From: Nocardioides gansuensis
GTDB taxonomy: Bacteria > Actinomycetota > Actinomycetes > Propionibacteriales > Nocardioidaceae
Direction of reading: 5' to 3'
DNA: 64,000 nt
Assembly: GCF_003076135.1 (NCBI RefSeq)
Contig: NZ_QDGZ01000009.1
Coordinates: 62,001-126,000, forward strand
A program made the translations under genes and the position numbers. Each line of letters begins with the position of its first letter. Positions within the stretch are counted from its first letter, which is position 1. A model generated the notes under the pieces. It did no database searches. It had not been told where the DNA came from and worked only from the letters and a program-made list of their open reading frames with translations. Shown piece after piece: positions 34,575-46,956 of the stretch.

Positions 34575-34661
34575 GGTGGCTGCAATCCTTCGTTAGTTCT
34601 GTGAAAGCAAGAGGGGGACCGAGGCGGTACGGCGGCCCGGCGGGGCCGCCGTACCGGCGAC

Positions 34662-38168
<3,507 letters not shown>

Positions 38169-38271
38169 GAGGTGTCCTTCGAATGATCGAGCGATCGACG
38201 GCGCCGTACCGACCACCACGTTCGCCCGTCCGGGCAGGGCGAAGGGCATCTGAAGGCAGGCGCAAAGGGGA

Positions 38272-38300
38272 AGGGTAGCGCACCTGCGCACGCACATCAA
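38272..38300 (-). promoter_or_regulatory. Candidate proximal rpoB promoter
   Basis: TTGATG (38295-38300), a 17-nt spacer, TACCCT (38272-38277) on the minus strand, about 100 nt upstream of the TTG start. The match to a housekeeping sigma promoter is good. Confidence 0.55.
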
Positions 38301-38346
38301 ACGCGGGGGCAGGAATCTGGACCGACTCGCTCACGCGTTGGCCACG

Positions 38347-38375
38347 ATGATGACGGCCGCTCCGCCTCAGGTCAA
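38347..38375 (-). promoter_or_regulatory. Candidate distal rpoB promoter
   Basis: TTGACC (38370-38375), 17 nt, CATCAT (38347-38352). The -35 box is strong and the -10 box weaker. With the proximal site it would give the two-promoter arrangement often seen at actinobacterial rpoB. Confidence 0.4.
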
Positions 38376-38409
38376 GCAGAACGCGCGTTTCGTTCCCGGC
38401 CCGTCAGGC

Positions 38410-39231
38410 TCACTCCGGAGGCGGCGTGGTGCGCATCTGGTCCACCAGCCAGTCGTCGCCGACCCTCTCCATCGTCAGCGTCACCTGGTCGCGGTAGACC
38501 ACCGGCGTGGGGTTGACCTTGTTGGTGGTCGGGCGGTCCACGAAGACCAGGATCTGGGCCCGGTCCTCCCCCGCCAGGACCACCGCGGATGCCAGCACCT
38601 CGCCGGTCACCCGGGTCTGCGTCTCCGGCGCGTTCTCCTCGATCACCGCGAAGAACCTGTCGAACTCGGCCCGGTAGTCCGGCGTCAGGTAGGTGTGCGC
38701 CCGCTGCTTGTCGGCCTCGAGGGTCTCGTGGTCGTAGGACAGGATCGGCACCACGGCGCGCTCGGCGGCGGCCTGGGCCTCGCGAGTGGCCTCCTCGGCG
38801 GTGGTGGAGGTGATGGTCCCGGTCCAGGCCGCGACGCCGGCCATCGCGAGCGCCAGGACCCCCAGGCCGATCAGCAGCCAGGCCGGGACCGTGCGCCGGA
38901 CGCCGGGCTGCCCCTCCTCACCCTCGGCCGGTCGAGCGGCCTCGGCCAGGCGAGCGGAGTCGAGACCCTCCCCTTCGGCCGGTCGAGCGGAGTCGAGACC
39001 CTCACCCTCGGCCGGTCGAGCGGAGTCGAGACCCTCGCCCTCGGCGTCCAGCTGCGCGTCGTACGCCGCCCGCTGCTGCGGGTCGAGCAGGACCTCCGCC
39101 GCCTGGTTGAGCGTGCGGAAGCGCCGGCTGCCGGGCTCGAGGTCGGCGATCGCGGCCCGCCAGGCGGCGCGGATCTCGTCAGCAGAAGCGTCGCGGTCCA
39201 CGTCCAGGACGTCGTACCAGCTGGGGGTCAT
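38410..39231 (-). CDS. Mce-associated membrane protein with N-terminal J-like domain
   Basis: 273 residues. Residues 3-60 (SWYDVLDVDRDASADEIRAA ... LNQAAEVLLDPQQRAAYD) follow the J-domain pattern, but the HPD tripeptide is missing; ADLEPG stands at that place. Residues 63-95 are three 11-residue repeats (AEGEGLDSARP). A membrane helix follows (about 110-133), then an extracytoplasmic domain like the Mce-associated proteins (DWLVDQM at the end). The ATG overlaps the preceding mce gene stop (ATGA), so it is the last gene of the mce operon. It may organise the import complex; without HPD it should not stimulate DnaK. Confidence 0.8.
   Translation of the reverse strand: MTPSWYDVLDVDRDASADEIRAAWRAAIADLEPGSRRFRTLNQAAEVLLDPQQRAAYDAQLDAEGEGLDSARPAEGEGLDSARPAEGEGLDSARLAEAARPAEGEEGQPGVRRTVPAWLLIGLGVLALAMAGVAAWTGTITSTTAEEATREAQAAAERAVVPILSYDHETLEADKQRAHTYLTPDYRAEFDRFFAVIEENAPETQTRVTGEVLASAVVLAGEDRAQILVFVDRPTTNKVNPTPVVYRDQVTLTMERVGDDWLVDQMRTTPPPE
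38947..39045. repeat. In-frame 33-bp tandem repeat (three units) in the J-like Mce gene
   Basis: Three copies of a 33-bp unit plus a partial fourth toward 38925. The unit contains CGGCCGGTCGAGCGGAGTCG and AGACCCTC, that is, a short form of the dispersed palindromic repeat (GGTCGAGCGGAGTCGAGACC). Because 33 is divisible by three, copy-number change would alter only the linker length. Confidence 0.85.
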
Positions 39232-39872
39232 TGCTCTCCCTCCCCGGTGCCGTCCGGCTGCCCGGACTCCTCGGGCTGGGGCGCCTCGGTGGGATCGGGA
39301 GCGGGCGCGCCCGACTCCGTCGCGGAGTCGGAGGTGACCGGGTCGAAGTCGTCGACGAGCCACTCGCCGTCGATCTTCACCAGTGCCAGCTCGAGGCGGA
39401 ACGGGCTCGGCTCCTGCTCGATCTCCTTGCCCTCGACCTGGTAGGTGTCGGTGAACGCACCGGCCGCCAGCACCCGGGCGGAGTCGTCGTCGAGGCTGGA
39501 GACCCCGGTGGAGAAGACCTCCACGGCGCGGGAGACGCCCGCCTGGGCGACGAGCTGCTCGGCGGTGGCGGCCTCCTTGTCGAAGGAGGCGGCCAGCTTG
39601 GGGCTGATGACCTCCTTCACGCTGGCGCGGTAGTCGGGCATCCCACCCTTGTCGTCGAGCAGGTCGGGGCCGTAGGTGCCCATCCGGCCCATGAACTCGC
39701 TCGCCCGCTTCATCACGTCGTTGCGGCTCTGCTGGAGGGACTCGTCCTCACCGCGGACCGCCAGTCGCCAGGCGACGACGCCGAGGGACGCGACCGTGAC
39801 GAGCACGAGCACGGCCGCGAGCACCAGCCGGAAGGTCGCGTGGCTTGGGGGCGCGGAAGGGGTCGACGTCAC
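39228..39872 (-). CDS. Mce-associated membrane protein
   Basis: 214 residues. Short cytoplasmic start, one membrane helix (about 14-36, LVLAAVLVLVTVASLGVVAW), then a periplasm-side domain ending DGEWLVDDFDPVT and an acidic Pro-rich tail. This is the Mce-associated (Mas/OmamA-like) layout; such proteins stabilise Mce transporters in mycobacteria. The GTG at 39872 overlaps the MceF-type stop (GTGA) and its own stop overlaps the next ATG. Confidence 0.85.
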   Translation of the reverse strand: MTSTPSAPPSHATFRLVLAAVLVLVTVASLGVVAWRLAVRGEDESLQQSRNDVMKRASEFMGRMGTYGPDLLDDKGGMPDYRASVKEVISPKLAASFDKEAATAEQLVAQAGVSRAVEVFSTGVSSLDDDSARVLAAGAFTDTYQVEGKEIEQEPSPFRLELALVKIDGEWLVDDFDPVTSDSATESGAPAPDPTEAPQPEESGQPDGTGEGEQ

Positions 39873-41152
39873 TCCTGCGTCAGCAGGGGCTGGAGGTACA
39901 ACCACTTCCACGACTCCTCTCCGAGGGTTCGGGGAGCCACCGTACCGGGCGTCACCTTGGCGGCCGCGGCCTCCTCGCCCCAGGTCAGCTCGCCCGTCTC
40001 CGGGTCGTACGCCGCCACGGGGGCGCGATAGGCGGCACCGGCGCGATGGAGGTTCTGGACACCACGCGCGTTGGACTGCGACGCGGGCTCGGCACACCGG
40101 GCGGACTCGTTCATCGGCCTGTTGCTGCCGTCGAGGGGGCTGCGCCGGTCGGTGCTCTCGTAGCCGTGGTGGCACACGGGCGGCTGCTTGGCGGTGATGA
40201 GGCCGAAGTGGGCGTCGTAGTTGCCGGTCTCGGGCGTCTTGGAGACCACGGTGAACGCGCCCTCGACCGTGTAGGGGTAGACCACCAGGAACTGCTCGAC
40301 GCCCTTGAGGTTGGCGACCACCACCTCGCCGGTCGTGACGAGGTTGTTGATCAGCTCACCGAGCTCGACCTCGTTGTCCTCGAGGAAGCGGCGCAGCTGG
40401 GTGGCGGTGGCGCTGCCGCTGTCGATGACCTTGCGCAGGTCCTTGTCGGAGCCGACCATCGTCGTCGAGAAGGCGCTGAGGTTCTTCGCGAACGACCTGA
40501 TGGCACTCTCGGACGCGATCTGCCCGCGCAGGGCGGTGTTGCTGTCCCTGATCAGCGCGGTGGTCACGTCGAAGTTGGCGTCCGCGGTCTCGATGAAGGC
40601 GTTGCCGGTGTCGATGATCCGCTGGAGGTCCGCGGCCGTGCCCGCGAACGCCAGGCCCATCTCCGTCGTGACGGTCTGGAGGTCCTCGGTGTCCACGCTT
40701 GAGACGGTCTCGCTGAGGTGCGTCAGGAGTGTGTCGGTGGCGATCGGGGTGCGGGTCTTGTCCTGCGCGATCTCCGAGTCCTGCTCGAGGTAGGGACCGG
40801 AGTCGGACAGCGGCTGCAGCTCGACGTACTGCTCGCCCACCGCGGAGCGGTTGCCGACGAGGGCCAGGGTGTCGGCCGGGATGTCGTCGCGGTCCTTGTC
40901 GATGTCGAGCACCACGTCGACGCCCTCATCGGTGAGCCTCAGCTCGGAGACATCGCCGACCCGCACGCCACGGTAGGTGACCTCGGCGCCCGCGAAGGCG
41001 CCGCCGGAGTCGGCGAAGTGGGCGATGACGGTGTAGGTGTCGTCGAAGAACACGCGGTCGAGGCGGGCGTATCGCGCACCGACGTAGGTGACGCCGATGA
41101 GGGTGATGATGCAGAAGACGAGCAGCTGCATCTTGGTCCGGCGGGTGATCAT
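39869..41152 (-). CDS. MCE-family protein, MceF position
   Basis: 427 residues. An N-terminal membrane helix (9-27), the MCE domain (about 38-115, AEVTYRGVRVGDVSELRLTD and GEQYVELQPL), a long helical needle region to about 290, and a Cys-containing C-terminal region. Six such proteins assemble into a hollow tube that carries lipids across the envelope to the YrbE permeases. The ATG overlaps the MceE stop. The substrate (sterol, fatty acid or phospholipid) cannot be read from the sequence. Confidence 0.9.
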   Translation of the reverse strand: MITRRTKMQLLVFCIITLIGVTYVGARYARLDRVFFDDTYTVIAHFADSGGAFAGAEVTYRGVRVGDVSELRLTDEGVDVVLDIDKDRDDIPADTLALVGNRSAVGEQYVELQPLSDSGPYLEQDSEIAQDKTRTPIATDTLLTHLSETVSSVDTEDLQTVTTEMGLAFAGTAADLQRIIDTGNAFIETADANFDVTTALIRDSNTALRGQIASESAIRSFAKNLSAFSTTMVGSDKDLRKVIDSGSATATQLRRFLEDNEVELGELINNLVTTGEVVVANLKGVEQFLVVYPYTVEGAFTVVSKTPETGNYDAHFGLITAKQPPVCHHGYESTDRRSPLDGSNRPMNESARCAEPASQSNARGVQNLHRAGAAYRAPVAAYDPETGELTWGEEAAAAKVTPGTVAPRTLGEESWKWLYLQPLLTQE

Positions 41153-42540
41153 CGCAGCACCATCCCGGGCACGAGCAGGCTGACGAGGGCAGGGTCGTAG
41201 GTGTCCATCAGCTGGCCCATCGTCGGCCCCCGTGCGGTCTGGGTCGCGCCGTCTCCCGCACCTGGCCGCAGGAGCGTTGGCAGGGCCGTCGGGAGCAGCG
41301 TGTCGCTCGGCAGGTGCGGGTTGGGCAGGTGGTTGAGCTGCTTGCAGACGTCCTTGCCCTCGTTCTCCTTCTTGGCGCACTCCTCCTTGAGCTCGAGCAG
41401 GTCGGAGGGCACTGCGAGCACCTTCACGCAGGCCTCGCTGGTGAGCGAGCCGCTCTGGAGGCAGGCCAGGACGTTGTCGATGACCACCGTGGGGTCGATC
41501 TCGGTGGGCAGCTGGGTGGGGAGCGTGGGCTCGCCGCCGCCGCCGCTCAGGTCGACCTCGAGCTGGATCGAGAGGTTGGTGTAGTCGCCCATGTGCAGGT
41601 TGCGCGCGACCTGCGGGTCGCGGCCCACGACGTCGTCGACGAACGGGAACGTGAGGAACACGTGGAAGGAGTTGACGAAGTCGTCACCCGCGGCGGCGAG
41701 CTGGGTGAGCACCGGCTGCAGCGACTCGAGGGTGTCGATCGTGGACGCCTTGGAGGCCCGGATCACCTCGACGCCGACGCCGCTGAGCTGCTGCAGGGCC
41801 TTGAGCATCTTGACGAGGTCGTCGCGCTGCCTGTCGATCGACACCAGCGCGCTCGGGAGCTCCTCCAGCGCGGCGTCGATGGTGGGCTGCTCCTTGCGGA
41901 CCGCGAGCGCGAGCCGGTTCAGGCTCTCGATCGCGTCGACGATGTCGACCTTGTTGGCGTCGAGCTGGGACATGAAGGAGTCGATCTGGCGCAGCACCGA
42001 CTTCGCGGCGCCCTCGCGACCCTCCAGGGCGAGGTTGAGCTCACGCGTGATCGTCTGCAGCTGGGCGACGCCACCGCCGTTGAGCAGCAGGCTCAGCGCG
42101 CCCAGGACCTCCTCGACCTCGGGGTTGCGGCCGGAGCGCTCCAGCGGGATCTCGTCGCCGTCCGCCAGCGCGTTGGCGCTGGCACCGGAGTCAGGCGCCC
42201 GCAGCGACACGAACTTCTCGCCCAGCAGGCTGGTCATGCGGATCTCCGCGACGGCGTTGTCGGGCAGGTCGACATCGCCGCGCATCTGGAGGGTGACGAG
42301 CGCGGTCTCGGTGGCGGGGCGGAGCTCGACGTCGGTCACCTTGCCCACGCTCACGTCGTTGACCTTGACCGTCGACTGCGGCACCAGGTCGAGCACGTCG
42401 GCGAACTCGACGGTGACCTGCATCGGGTCGTCCCCGACGTCGGGGCCGCCGGGCAGCGGCATCTTGTAGACGCTGAAGTCGCAGCCGCTCAGCAGCAGGG
42501 CGGAGACACAGAGCAGCAGGACCGCCTTCACGCGGGTCAT
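41149..42540 (-). CDS. MCE-family lipoprotein, MceE (LprK-like)
   Basis: 463 residues. A lipoprotein signal peptide with lipobox LLSGC (Cys19 or 20), MCE domain (VKVNDVSVGKVTDVELRP, SLLGEKFVSL) and helical needle region. The lipid-anchored member of a set of six, as in mycobacterial Mce operons. The C-terminal third contains several cysteines (CLQSG, EACVK, EECAKK, VCKQ) that could form disulphides. 4-nt overlaps on both sides. Confidence 0.92.
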   Translation of the reverse strand: MTRVKAVLLLCVSALLLSGCDFSVYKMPLPGGPDVGDDPMQVTVEFADVLDLVPQSTVKVNDVSVGKVTDVELRPATETALVTLQMRGDVDLPDNAVAEIRMTSLLGEKFVSLRAPDSGASANALADGDEIPLERSGRNPEVEEVLGALSLLLNGGGVAQLQTITRELNLALEGREGAAKSVLRQIDSFMSQLDANKVDIVDAIESLNRLALAVRKEQPTIDAALEELPSALVSIDRQRDDLVKMLKALQQLSGVGVEVIRASKASTIDTLESLQPVLTQLAAAGDDFVNSFHVFLTFPFVDDVVGRDPQVARNLHMGDYTNLSIQLEVDLSGGGGEPTLPTQLPTEIDPTVVIDNVLACLQSGSLTSEACVKVLAVPSDLLELKEECAKKENEGKDVCKQLNHLPNPHLPSDTLLPTALPTLLRPGAGDGATQTARGPTMGQLMDTYDPALVSLLVPGMVLR

Positions 42541-43676
42541 CGCGCCACCTCCACGAGGCCGCCGAGGGTGGGGTCGAACTTCTCCCGCGAGGGGAGCACG
42601 CCATTGCCCGTGAGCGCGCCCGGCCTCGGGAGGATGCCCTGGATCGTGTCGCAGAGCTTGCCCGACCGGTCGGCCTGGCCGACGAGCCCACACAGGAAGG
42701 TCGACGGGTCACTGGAGATCTGGTGGATGTTCTCGGCCGGCAGGTTGCCGCGCGTGTCGAGCGTGCCCGACTGCGGGTTGTAGGCCATGTAGAGGTTGTT
42801 GAGGGCCAGCGGGCCGGCCTTGAGGATCTCGTCGAGCGCGGCGCGCTGCTTCACCAGCACCTTCGACACCCGGTTGAGGCCCCTGATGTTGCGACCCAGG
42901 ATCTCGCGGTTCTCCGTGACGAACTCGGACACCGAGCCCATCGCCACCGCAAGGTTCTTCAGGGAGGCCGCGAGCTCCTCACGCTCGCCGGCGAGCAGCT
43001 CACTGACGTCGGACATCGACTGGTTGAAGGCGCGCACGGTCTTGTCGTTGTCGGCGATGGTCCTCACGAACTCCTCGAGCCGGGCGGCGCTGCCGAACAG
43101 CTCCTCGCGGTTGTTGGCAAGCGTCCCGCTGAGCCGGGAGAAGTTCTTGATGGTCTCGTTGAACGACTGTCCCTGTCCGTCGAAGTTGTCGGCCGTCACC
43201 GCCAGGAGGTCGGAGAGGGCGCCGCTCTTGTTGGCGCCCCGCGGGCCGAGCGCGACGTTGAGCTCGTCGATGCTCGCGTAGATCTGGTCGAGCTCCAGCG
43301 GCACCGCGGTCTGCTCCACCGAGAGCTCGGAGTTGTCGGGCATCACGTCGCCACCGGAGTAGGCCGGGGTCAGCTGGATGTAGCGGTCGCCCACGATGGA
43401 CGGCGCCACGATCGCGGCCTTCGCGTCAGCCGGGACCTTGGTCTCCGCGTCGTAGCGCATCGTGACCACCACGTCCGTGCCCGACGGCTCGACCGACTCG
43501 ACCTTGCCGATGGGGACGCCGAGCACCCGCACCTCGCTGCCCTCGTAGACCGACACGGTCCGCGGGAAGTGGGCGACCAGCCGCTTGGTGTCGCCCTGGT
43601 TGAACAGCGTGATGAAGGCGGCGACCGCGAGGGCCAGCACCACCAGGGGGACCAGGATCCGCTTCAGCATGTCCAT
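42537..43676 (-). CDS. MCE-family protein, MceD position
   Basis: 379 residues. Membrane helix 6-25, MCE domain with SEVRVLGVPIGKVESVEPSG and IVGDRYIQLTP, helical region to about 300, and a C-terminal segment with a Cys pair (FLCGLVGQAD ... KLCDTIQG). Separated by 3 nt from the upstream mce gene and overlapping the lipoprotein gene by 4 nt. Confidence 0.9.
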   Translation of the reverse strand: MDMLKRILVPLVVLALAVAAFITLFNQGDTKRLVAHFPRTVSVYEGSEVRVLGVPIGKVESVEPSGTDVVVTMRYDAETKVPADAKAAIVAPSIVGDRYIQLTPAYSGGDVMPDNSELSVEQTAVPLELDQIYASIDELNVALGPRGANKSGALSDLLAVTADNFDGQGQSFNETIKNFSRLSGTLANNREELFGSAARLEEFVRTIADNDKTVRAFNQSMSDVSELLAGEREELAASLKNLAVAMGSVSEFVTENREILGRNIRGLNRVSKVLVKQRAALDEILKAGPLALNNLYMAYNPQSGTLDTRGNLPAENIHQISSDPSTFLCGLVGQADRSGKLCDTIQGILPRPGALTGNGVLPSREKFDPTLGGLVEVAR

Positions 43677-43679
43677 CGG

Positions 43680-44642
43680 TCAGCCCACCTCCGGTGCGGG
43701 AGGCATGTTCTGGATGTAGGTGTCGAACCACGGGCCCGTGCCGAGCGTGCTCGCGAAGACCCGGTAGAACGGCGCCAGCAGGCGCAGGCCGTTGTCCAGG
43801 TTGTCCTCGTTCTTGTTCAGCACCGCCACCACGCTCTCGAGGTGACGGAGCGCCGGCTTGAGGTCTGCACGGCTCTGCCGCACGAGGAGCGTGAGCTCCT
43901 TCGACAGCTTGCTCGTGGACACCAGCAGGTTGTGGATCGCCTGCCGTCGGGTGACCAGCGCGTCGAAGAGGACGCGCGAGTCCTCCATCAGCGCGATGAT
44001 GTCCTCGTCACGCTCGTCGAGCACGCCGGCGACCCGTTCGAGGTTCTGCAGGAGGGTGTTGATCTGCGCGTCCCTCGCCGCCACGTTGGCCGAGAGCCGG
44101 CTGACTCCGGAGAGAGCGGCGCGGAACTCGTCCGGCGTGTTGCGGGTCAGGTCGGACAGTGTGGTGAGCGCGTCGGCGAGCTGGTCGGTGTCGATCTGTG
44201 CGCTCGTCTCGGCCAGGCCCTCGAACGCCGCGACCACGTCGAACGGCGAGGTGGTGCGCTCGAGGGGGATGGTGGTCCCCTCCTCGAGCTGGCCCGAGCC
44301 GAGCGGCTCGAGGGCCAGGAACATCGAGCCCAGCAGCGTCTTCACCTTGATGTGTGCCTTGGTCTCGGGGCCGAACTCGGCCGACTCGTCGACCTTGAAG
44401 GACACCCTCACCGAGTCACCCTCCAGCTCGACGGCGTCGACCTTGCCGACGCGGACGCCGGCGATGCGCACCTCGTCGTTGGCCTTGAGGCCGCCCGACT
44501 CCTTGAAGGAGGCGTAGTAGGTGTCGCCGCCGCCGATCACGGGGAGGTCGTTGGCGCGCATGGCCATCAGGAGCAGGCCCGCCAGCACCACGATGCTGAC
44601 AGCGCCGACCAGGACGGGATTGCGCTCACGAAAGGGAATCAT
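43680..44642 (-). CDS. MCE-family protein, MceC position
   Basis: 320 residues. Start MIPFRERNPVLVGAVSIVV gives an anchor helix; MCE domain NDEVRIAGVRVGKVDAVELE with LLGSMFLALEP; helical needle region and the short C-terminal GTGPWFDTYIQN typical of MceC/MceB members. The ATG overlaps the upstream MceB stop. Confidence 0.9.
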   Translation of the reverse strand: MIPFRERNPVLVGAVSIVVLAGLLLMAMRANDLPVIGGGDTYYASFKESGGLKANDEVRIAGVRVGKVDAVELEGDSVRVSFKVDESAEFGPETKAHIKVKTLLGSMFLALEPLGSGQLEEGTTIPLERTTSPFDVVAAFEGLAETSAQIDTDQLADALTTLSDLTRNTPDEFRAALSGVSRLSANVAARDAQINTLLQNLERVAGVLDERDEDIIALMEDSRVLFDALVTRRQAIHNLLVSTSKLSKELTLLVRQSRADLKPALRHLESVVAVLNKNEDNLDNGLRLLAPFYRVFASTLGTGPWFDTYIQNMPPAPEVG

Positions 44643-45679
44643 CCGAGATCACACCTGTCGGACCCGGTCTGGTAGTCGACCGGGACGTTGACTCCACCGG
44701 GCAGCTTGACGCGCCCGGTGAACTGGCAGAGGTAGAAGTTGAACCAGGAGCCGTAGATCGCGGTGCGGCCGATCTTGGTCACCTTGATCGGGAGCACCTG
44801 GAGCGCGCGGTCGAGCTCGGCCTTGTTGCGGTCCATGTTGCCGGCGAGCTTCTCGAGCTGCTTGACGTCCTCGACGAACGGGCGGCGGATGCCCGAGAGC
44901 AGGCCCGCGGTCTCGACCGACAGCGCGGACACCTCGTCGAGGGAGCTCAGGATCGCCTGCCGGTCCTTCTTGAGCCCCGACACGAGCGTGCGGAAGGACG
45001 CGATGAGGCGGGAGAGCTCCTTGTCGCGATCGCCGATGTGGACCAGCACCTCGTTGAGATTGTCGATGAGGTCGCCGACGACCTGGTCGCGGTCGGCGAG
45101 CGTCGAGGTCACCGACGCGGTGTGCGTGAGCAGGCTCTCGAGCGTGCCGCCCTCGCCCTGGAAGACCTGGATGATCTCGTAGGACAGCTTGTTGATGTCC
45201 GCCGGCGACAGCGCCTGGAAGAGCGGCTTGAACCCGTTGAAGAGCACCGTGAGGTCGAGCGCGGGGGACGTCCGGTCCACGGGGATCGTCGCTCCCTCCG
45301 GGAGCCGGCCCTGCGTGCCGGTCGTCCCCGTGAGCGCGATGTAGCGCTGGCCCACCAGGTTGCGGAACCGGATGGCCGCCTGCGTGTCCGGCGTGATGCC
45401 CGAGTCCTCGTCCAGGCTGAAGGTCACCAGGGCGCGGGAGCGGTCGTGGATCTCCACGTCGTCGACCGCGCCGACCCGCACTCCTGCGATGCGGATGTCG
45501 TCGCCCTTGACCACGCCGGTGGCATCGGCGAACTCGGCCTTGTAGGTGCGCGTGCCCTCGAAGCTGATGTTGCCGACGACGATCACGAGCAGCGACGTCG
45601 CCACGGTGGTCACCAGGATGAAGACGAGCAGCTTGCTGAGGTCGATGCTGGTCTTCTTGTCCAGACCCTTCCTGCTCAT
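44639..45679 (-). CDS. MCE-family protein, MceB position
   Basis: 346 residues. Anchor helix about 18-37, MCE domain GDDIRIAGVRVGAVDDVEIH with LVGQRYIAL, needle helices, and a C-terminal YGSWFNFYLCQFTGRV motif seen in MceB-type proteins. The start ATG 45679 overlaps the MceA stop by 4 nt; the longer open frame upstream lies in MceA and YrbE coding sequence and is not used. Confidence 0.9.
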   Translation of the reverse strand: MSRKGLDKKTSIDLSKLLVFILVTTVATSLLVIVVGNISFEGTRTYKAEFADATGVVKGDDIRIAGVRVGAVDDVEIHDRSRALVTFSLDEDSGITPDTQAAIRFRNLVGQRYIALTGTTGTQGRLPEGATIPVDRTSPALDLTVLFNGFKPLFQALSPADINKLSYEIIQVFQGEGGTLESLLTHTASVTSTLADRDQVVGDLIDNLNEVLVHIGDRDKELSRLIASFRTLVSGLKKDRQAILSSLDEVSALSVETAGLLSGIRRPFVEDVKQLEKLAGNMDRNKAELDRALQVLPIKVTKIGRTAIYGSWFNFYLCQFTGRVKLPGGVNVPVDYQTGSDRCDLG

Positions 45680-46953
45680 CGATAGCTCACCTCCGCTCCT
45701 CTCGCCATCGGCCCGATCAGAAGTGGCCCGAGGTCTTCCACGTCCTCGGCGGCGGTCCCCAGGGTGGGACCGAGGAGCCCCTTGAGCAGCGCGGTCTCGT
45801 CGGGGCTTCCGGCCCAGCCCGCGCCGGTCCCCCACCCCGTCGCCACGCGGGACGTGCCCTTGCCGGTCGGCTCGTCCACGCCATCGACGACGTCGGGCTG
45901 GTGGCGCACCCTGTTCTCCTGCGACCACGGCGGCATCGGGAGCCGGCCGCAGTAGGGACCACGGGTGTCGCCGAAGACCGGCGTGTCCTGCGGCCCGTAG
46001 CCGCGCGGCTGGTTGGGCAGGGTCTCGAGCACGATGTGCAGCATGAACCCGCGGAAGGCCTCCGCCTCGCGCTTGCCCGCGTTGACCAGGCCGCCGGCCA
46101 GGCACGGGAACTCCGGGGCGTAGCGGGCCAGCAGCCGGAACTGCTGCCTGCTCAGCTCGCCGAGGCGGACCATGTTCTCGCCGTTGTTGTCGAGGAACCG
46201 CTCGGCCGTGCCGCTGAGCTCGGACACGTCGGTGAACAGGGCCTTGAGCTTGGCCTCGCGACCCTCCAGGGTCTGGGTGGTGGTGATCGTGTTGCGCAGG
46301 ATCGTGGCCACCTCGGGAAGCACGTCGGCGTAGATGTCGGAGAACTGGGCTGCCAGCCGCAGGTCCTCGATGAGCGCCGGCAGCTGCGGGTTGAACCGCT
46401 TCAGGTAGCTGTCCAGGGTCTCCAGGTTGGCACCGAGCTCCTCGCCCCGGCCTTCCAGGGCGGTGGAGATCGCGTCGAGGGTCTGGCGCAGCTGGGCGGG
46501 CTGGACGGCGCGCAGGAGCGGGTAGAGGTCGGAGAGCACCTGCTCGACCTCGGTCGAGACCTGGGTGCGCGGGATCGTGGCGCCCACCTCGATGGGGTCG
46601 CCCAGGTCGCCCTCCGGGACGACGAGGGAGACGTACTTCTCGCCGAAGAGGGTCTTGGGGACGATGGAGCCGGAGACGTTCTCGGGCACCGCCGCCACCC
46701 GGTCCTGGAAGAGGCCGAGCTCCAGCAGCGCGCCGTCCTGGGTCGCCTGGATCTCGGTGACCTCGCCGACGATGACGCCGCGGATCTTGACGTCCGCGCG
46801 GTCGGGCAGCTGCAGCCCGATCTTGGAGGTCTGCAGCCTGACCGTGTCGTAGTCCGCGAACTGCTTGGTGAAGACGCCGTAGGAGACCCAGATGCCGAAC
46901 AGCATCAGGGCCAGGAAGACGGCGCCGAGCAGCTTGTGCCTGATCGCGTTCAT
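45676..46953 (-). CDS. MCE-family protein, MceA position
   Basis: 425 residues. Anchor helix 7-28, MCE domain RADVKIRGVIVGEVTEIQ with FGEKYVSLVVP, long helical region, then a proline/glycine-rich C-terminus with CLAGG and YCGRLP. First MCE gene after the permeases (3-nt gap). In the known M. smegmatis Mce1 structure the A subunit belongs to the six-member tube. Confidence 0.9.
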   Translation of the reverse strand: MNAIRHKLLGAVFLALMLFGIWVSYGVFTKQFADYDTVRLQTSKIGLQLPDRADVKIRGVIVGEVTEIQATQDGALLELGLFQDRVAAVPENVSGSIVPKTLFGEKYVSLVVPEGDLGDPIEVGATIPRTQVSTEVEQVLSDLYPLLRAVQPAQLRQTLDAISTALEGRGEELGANLETLDSYLKRFNPQLPALIEDLRLAAQFSDIYADVLPEVATILRNTITTTQTLEGREAKLKALFTDVSELSGTAERFLDNNGENMVRLGELSRQQFRLLARYAPEFPCLAGGLVNAGKREAEAFRGFMLHIVLETLPNQPRGYGPQDTPVFGDTRGPYCGRLPMPPWSQENRVRHQPDVVDGVDEPTGKGTSRVATGWGTGAGWAGSPDETALLKGLLGPTLGTAAEDVEDLGPLLIGPMARGAEVSYR

Positions 46954-46956
46954 GGG

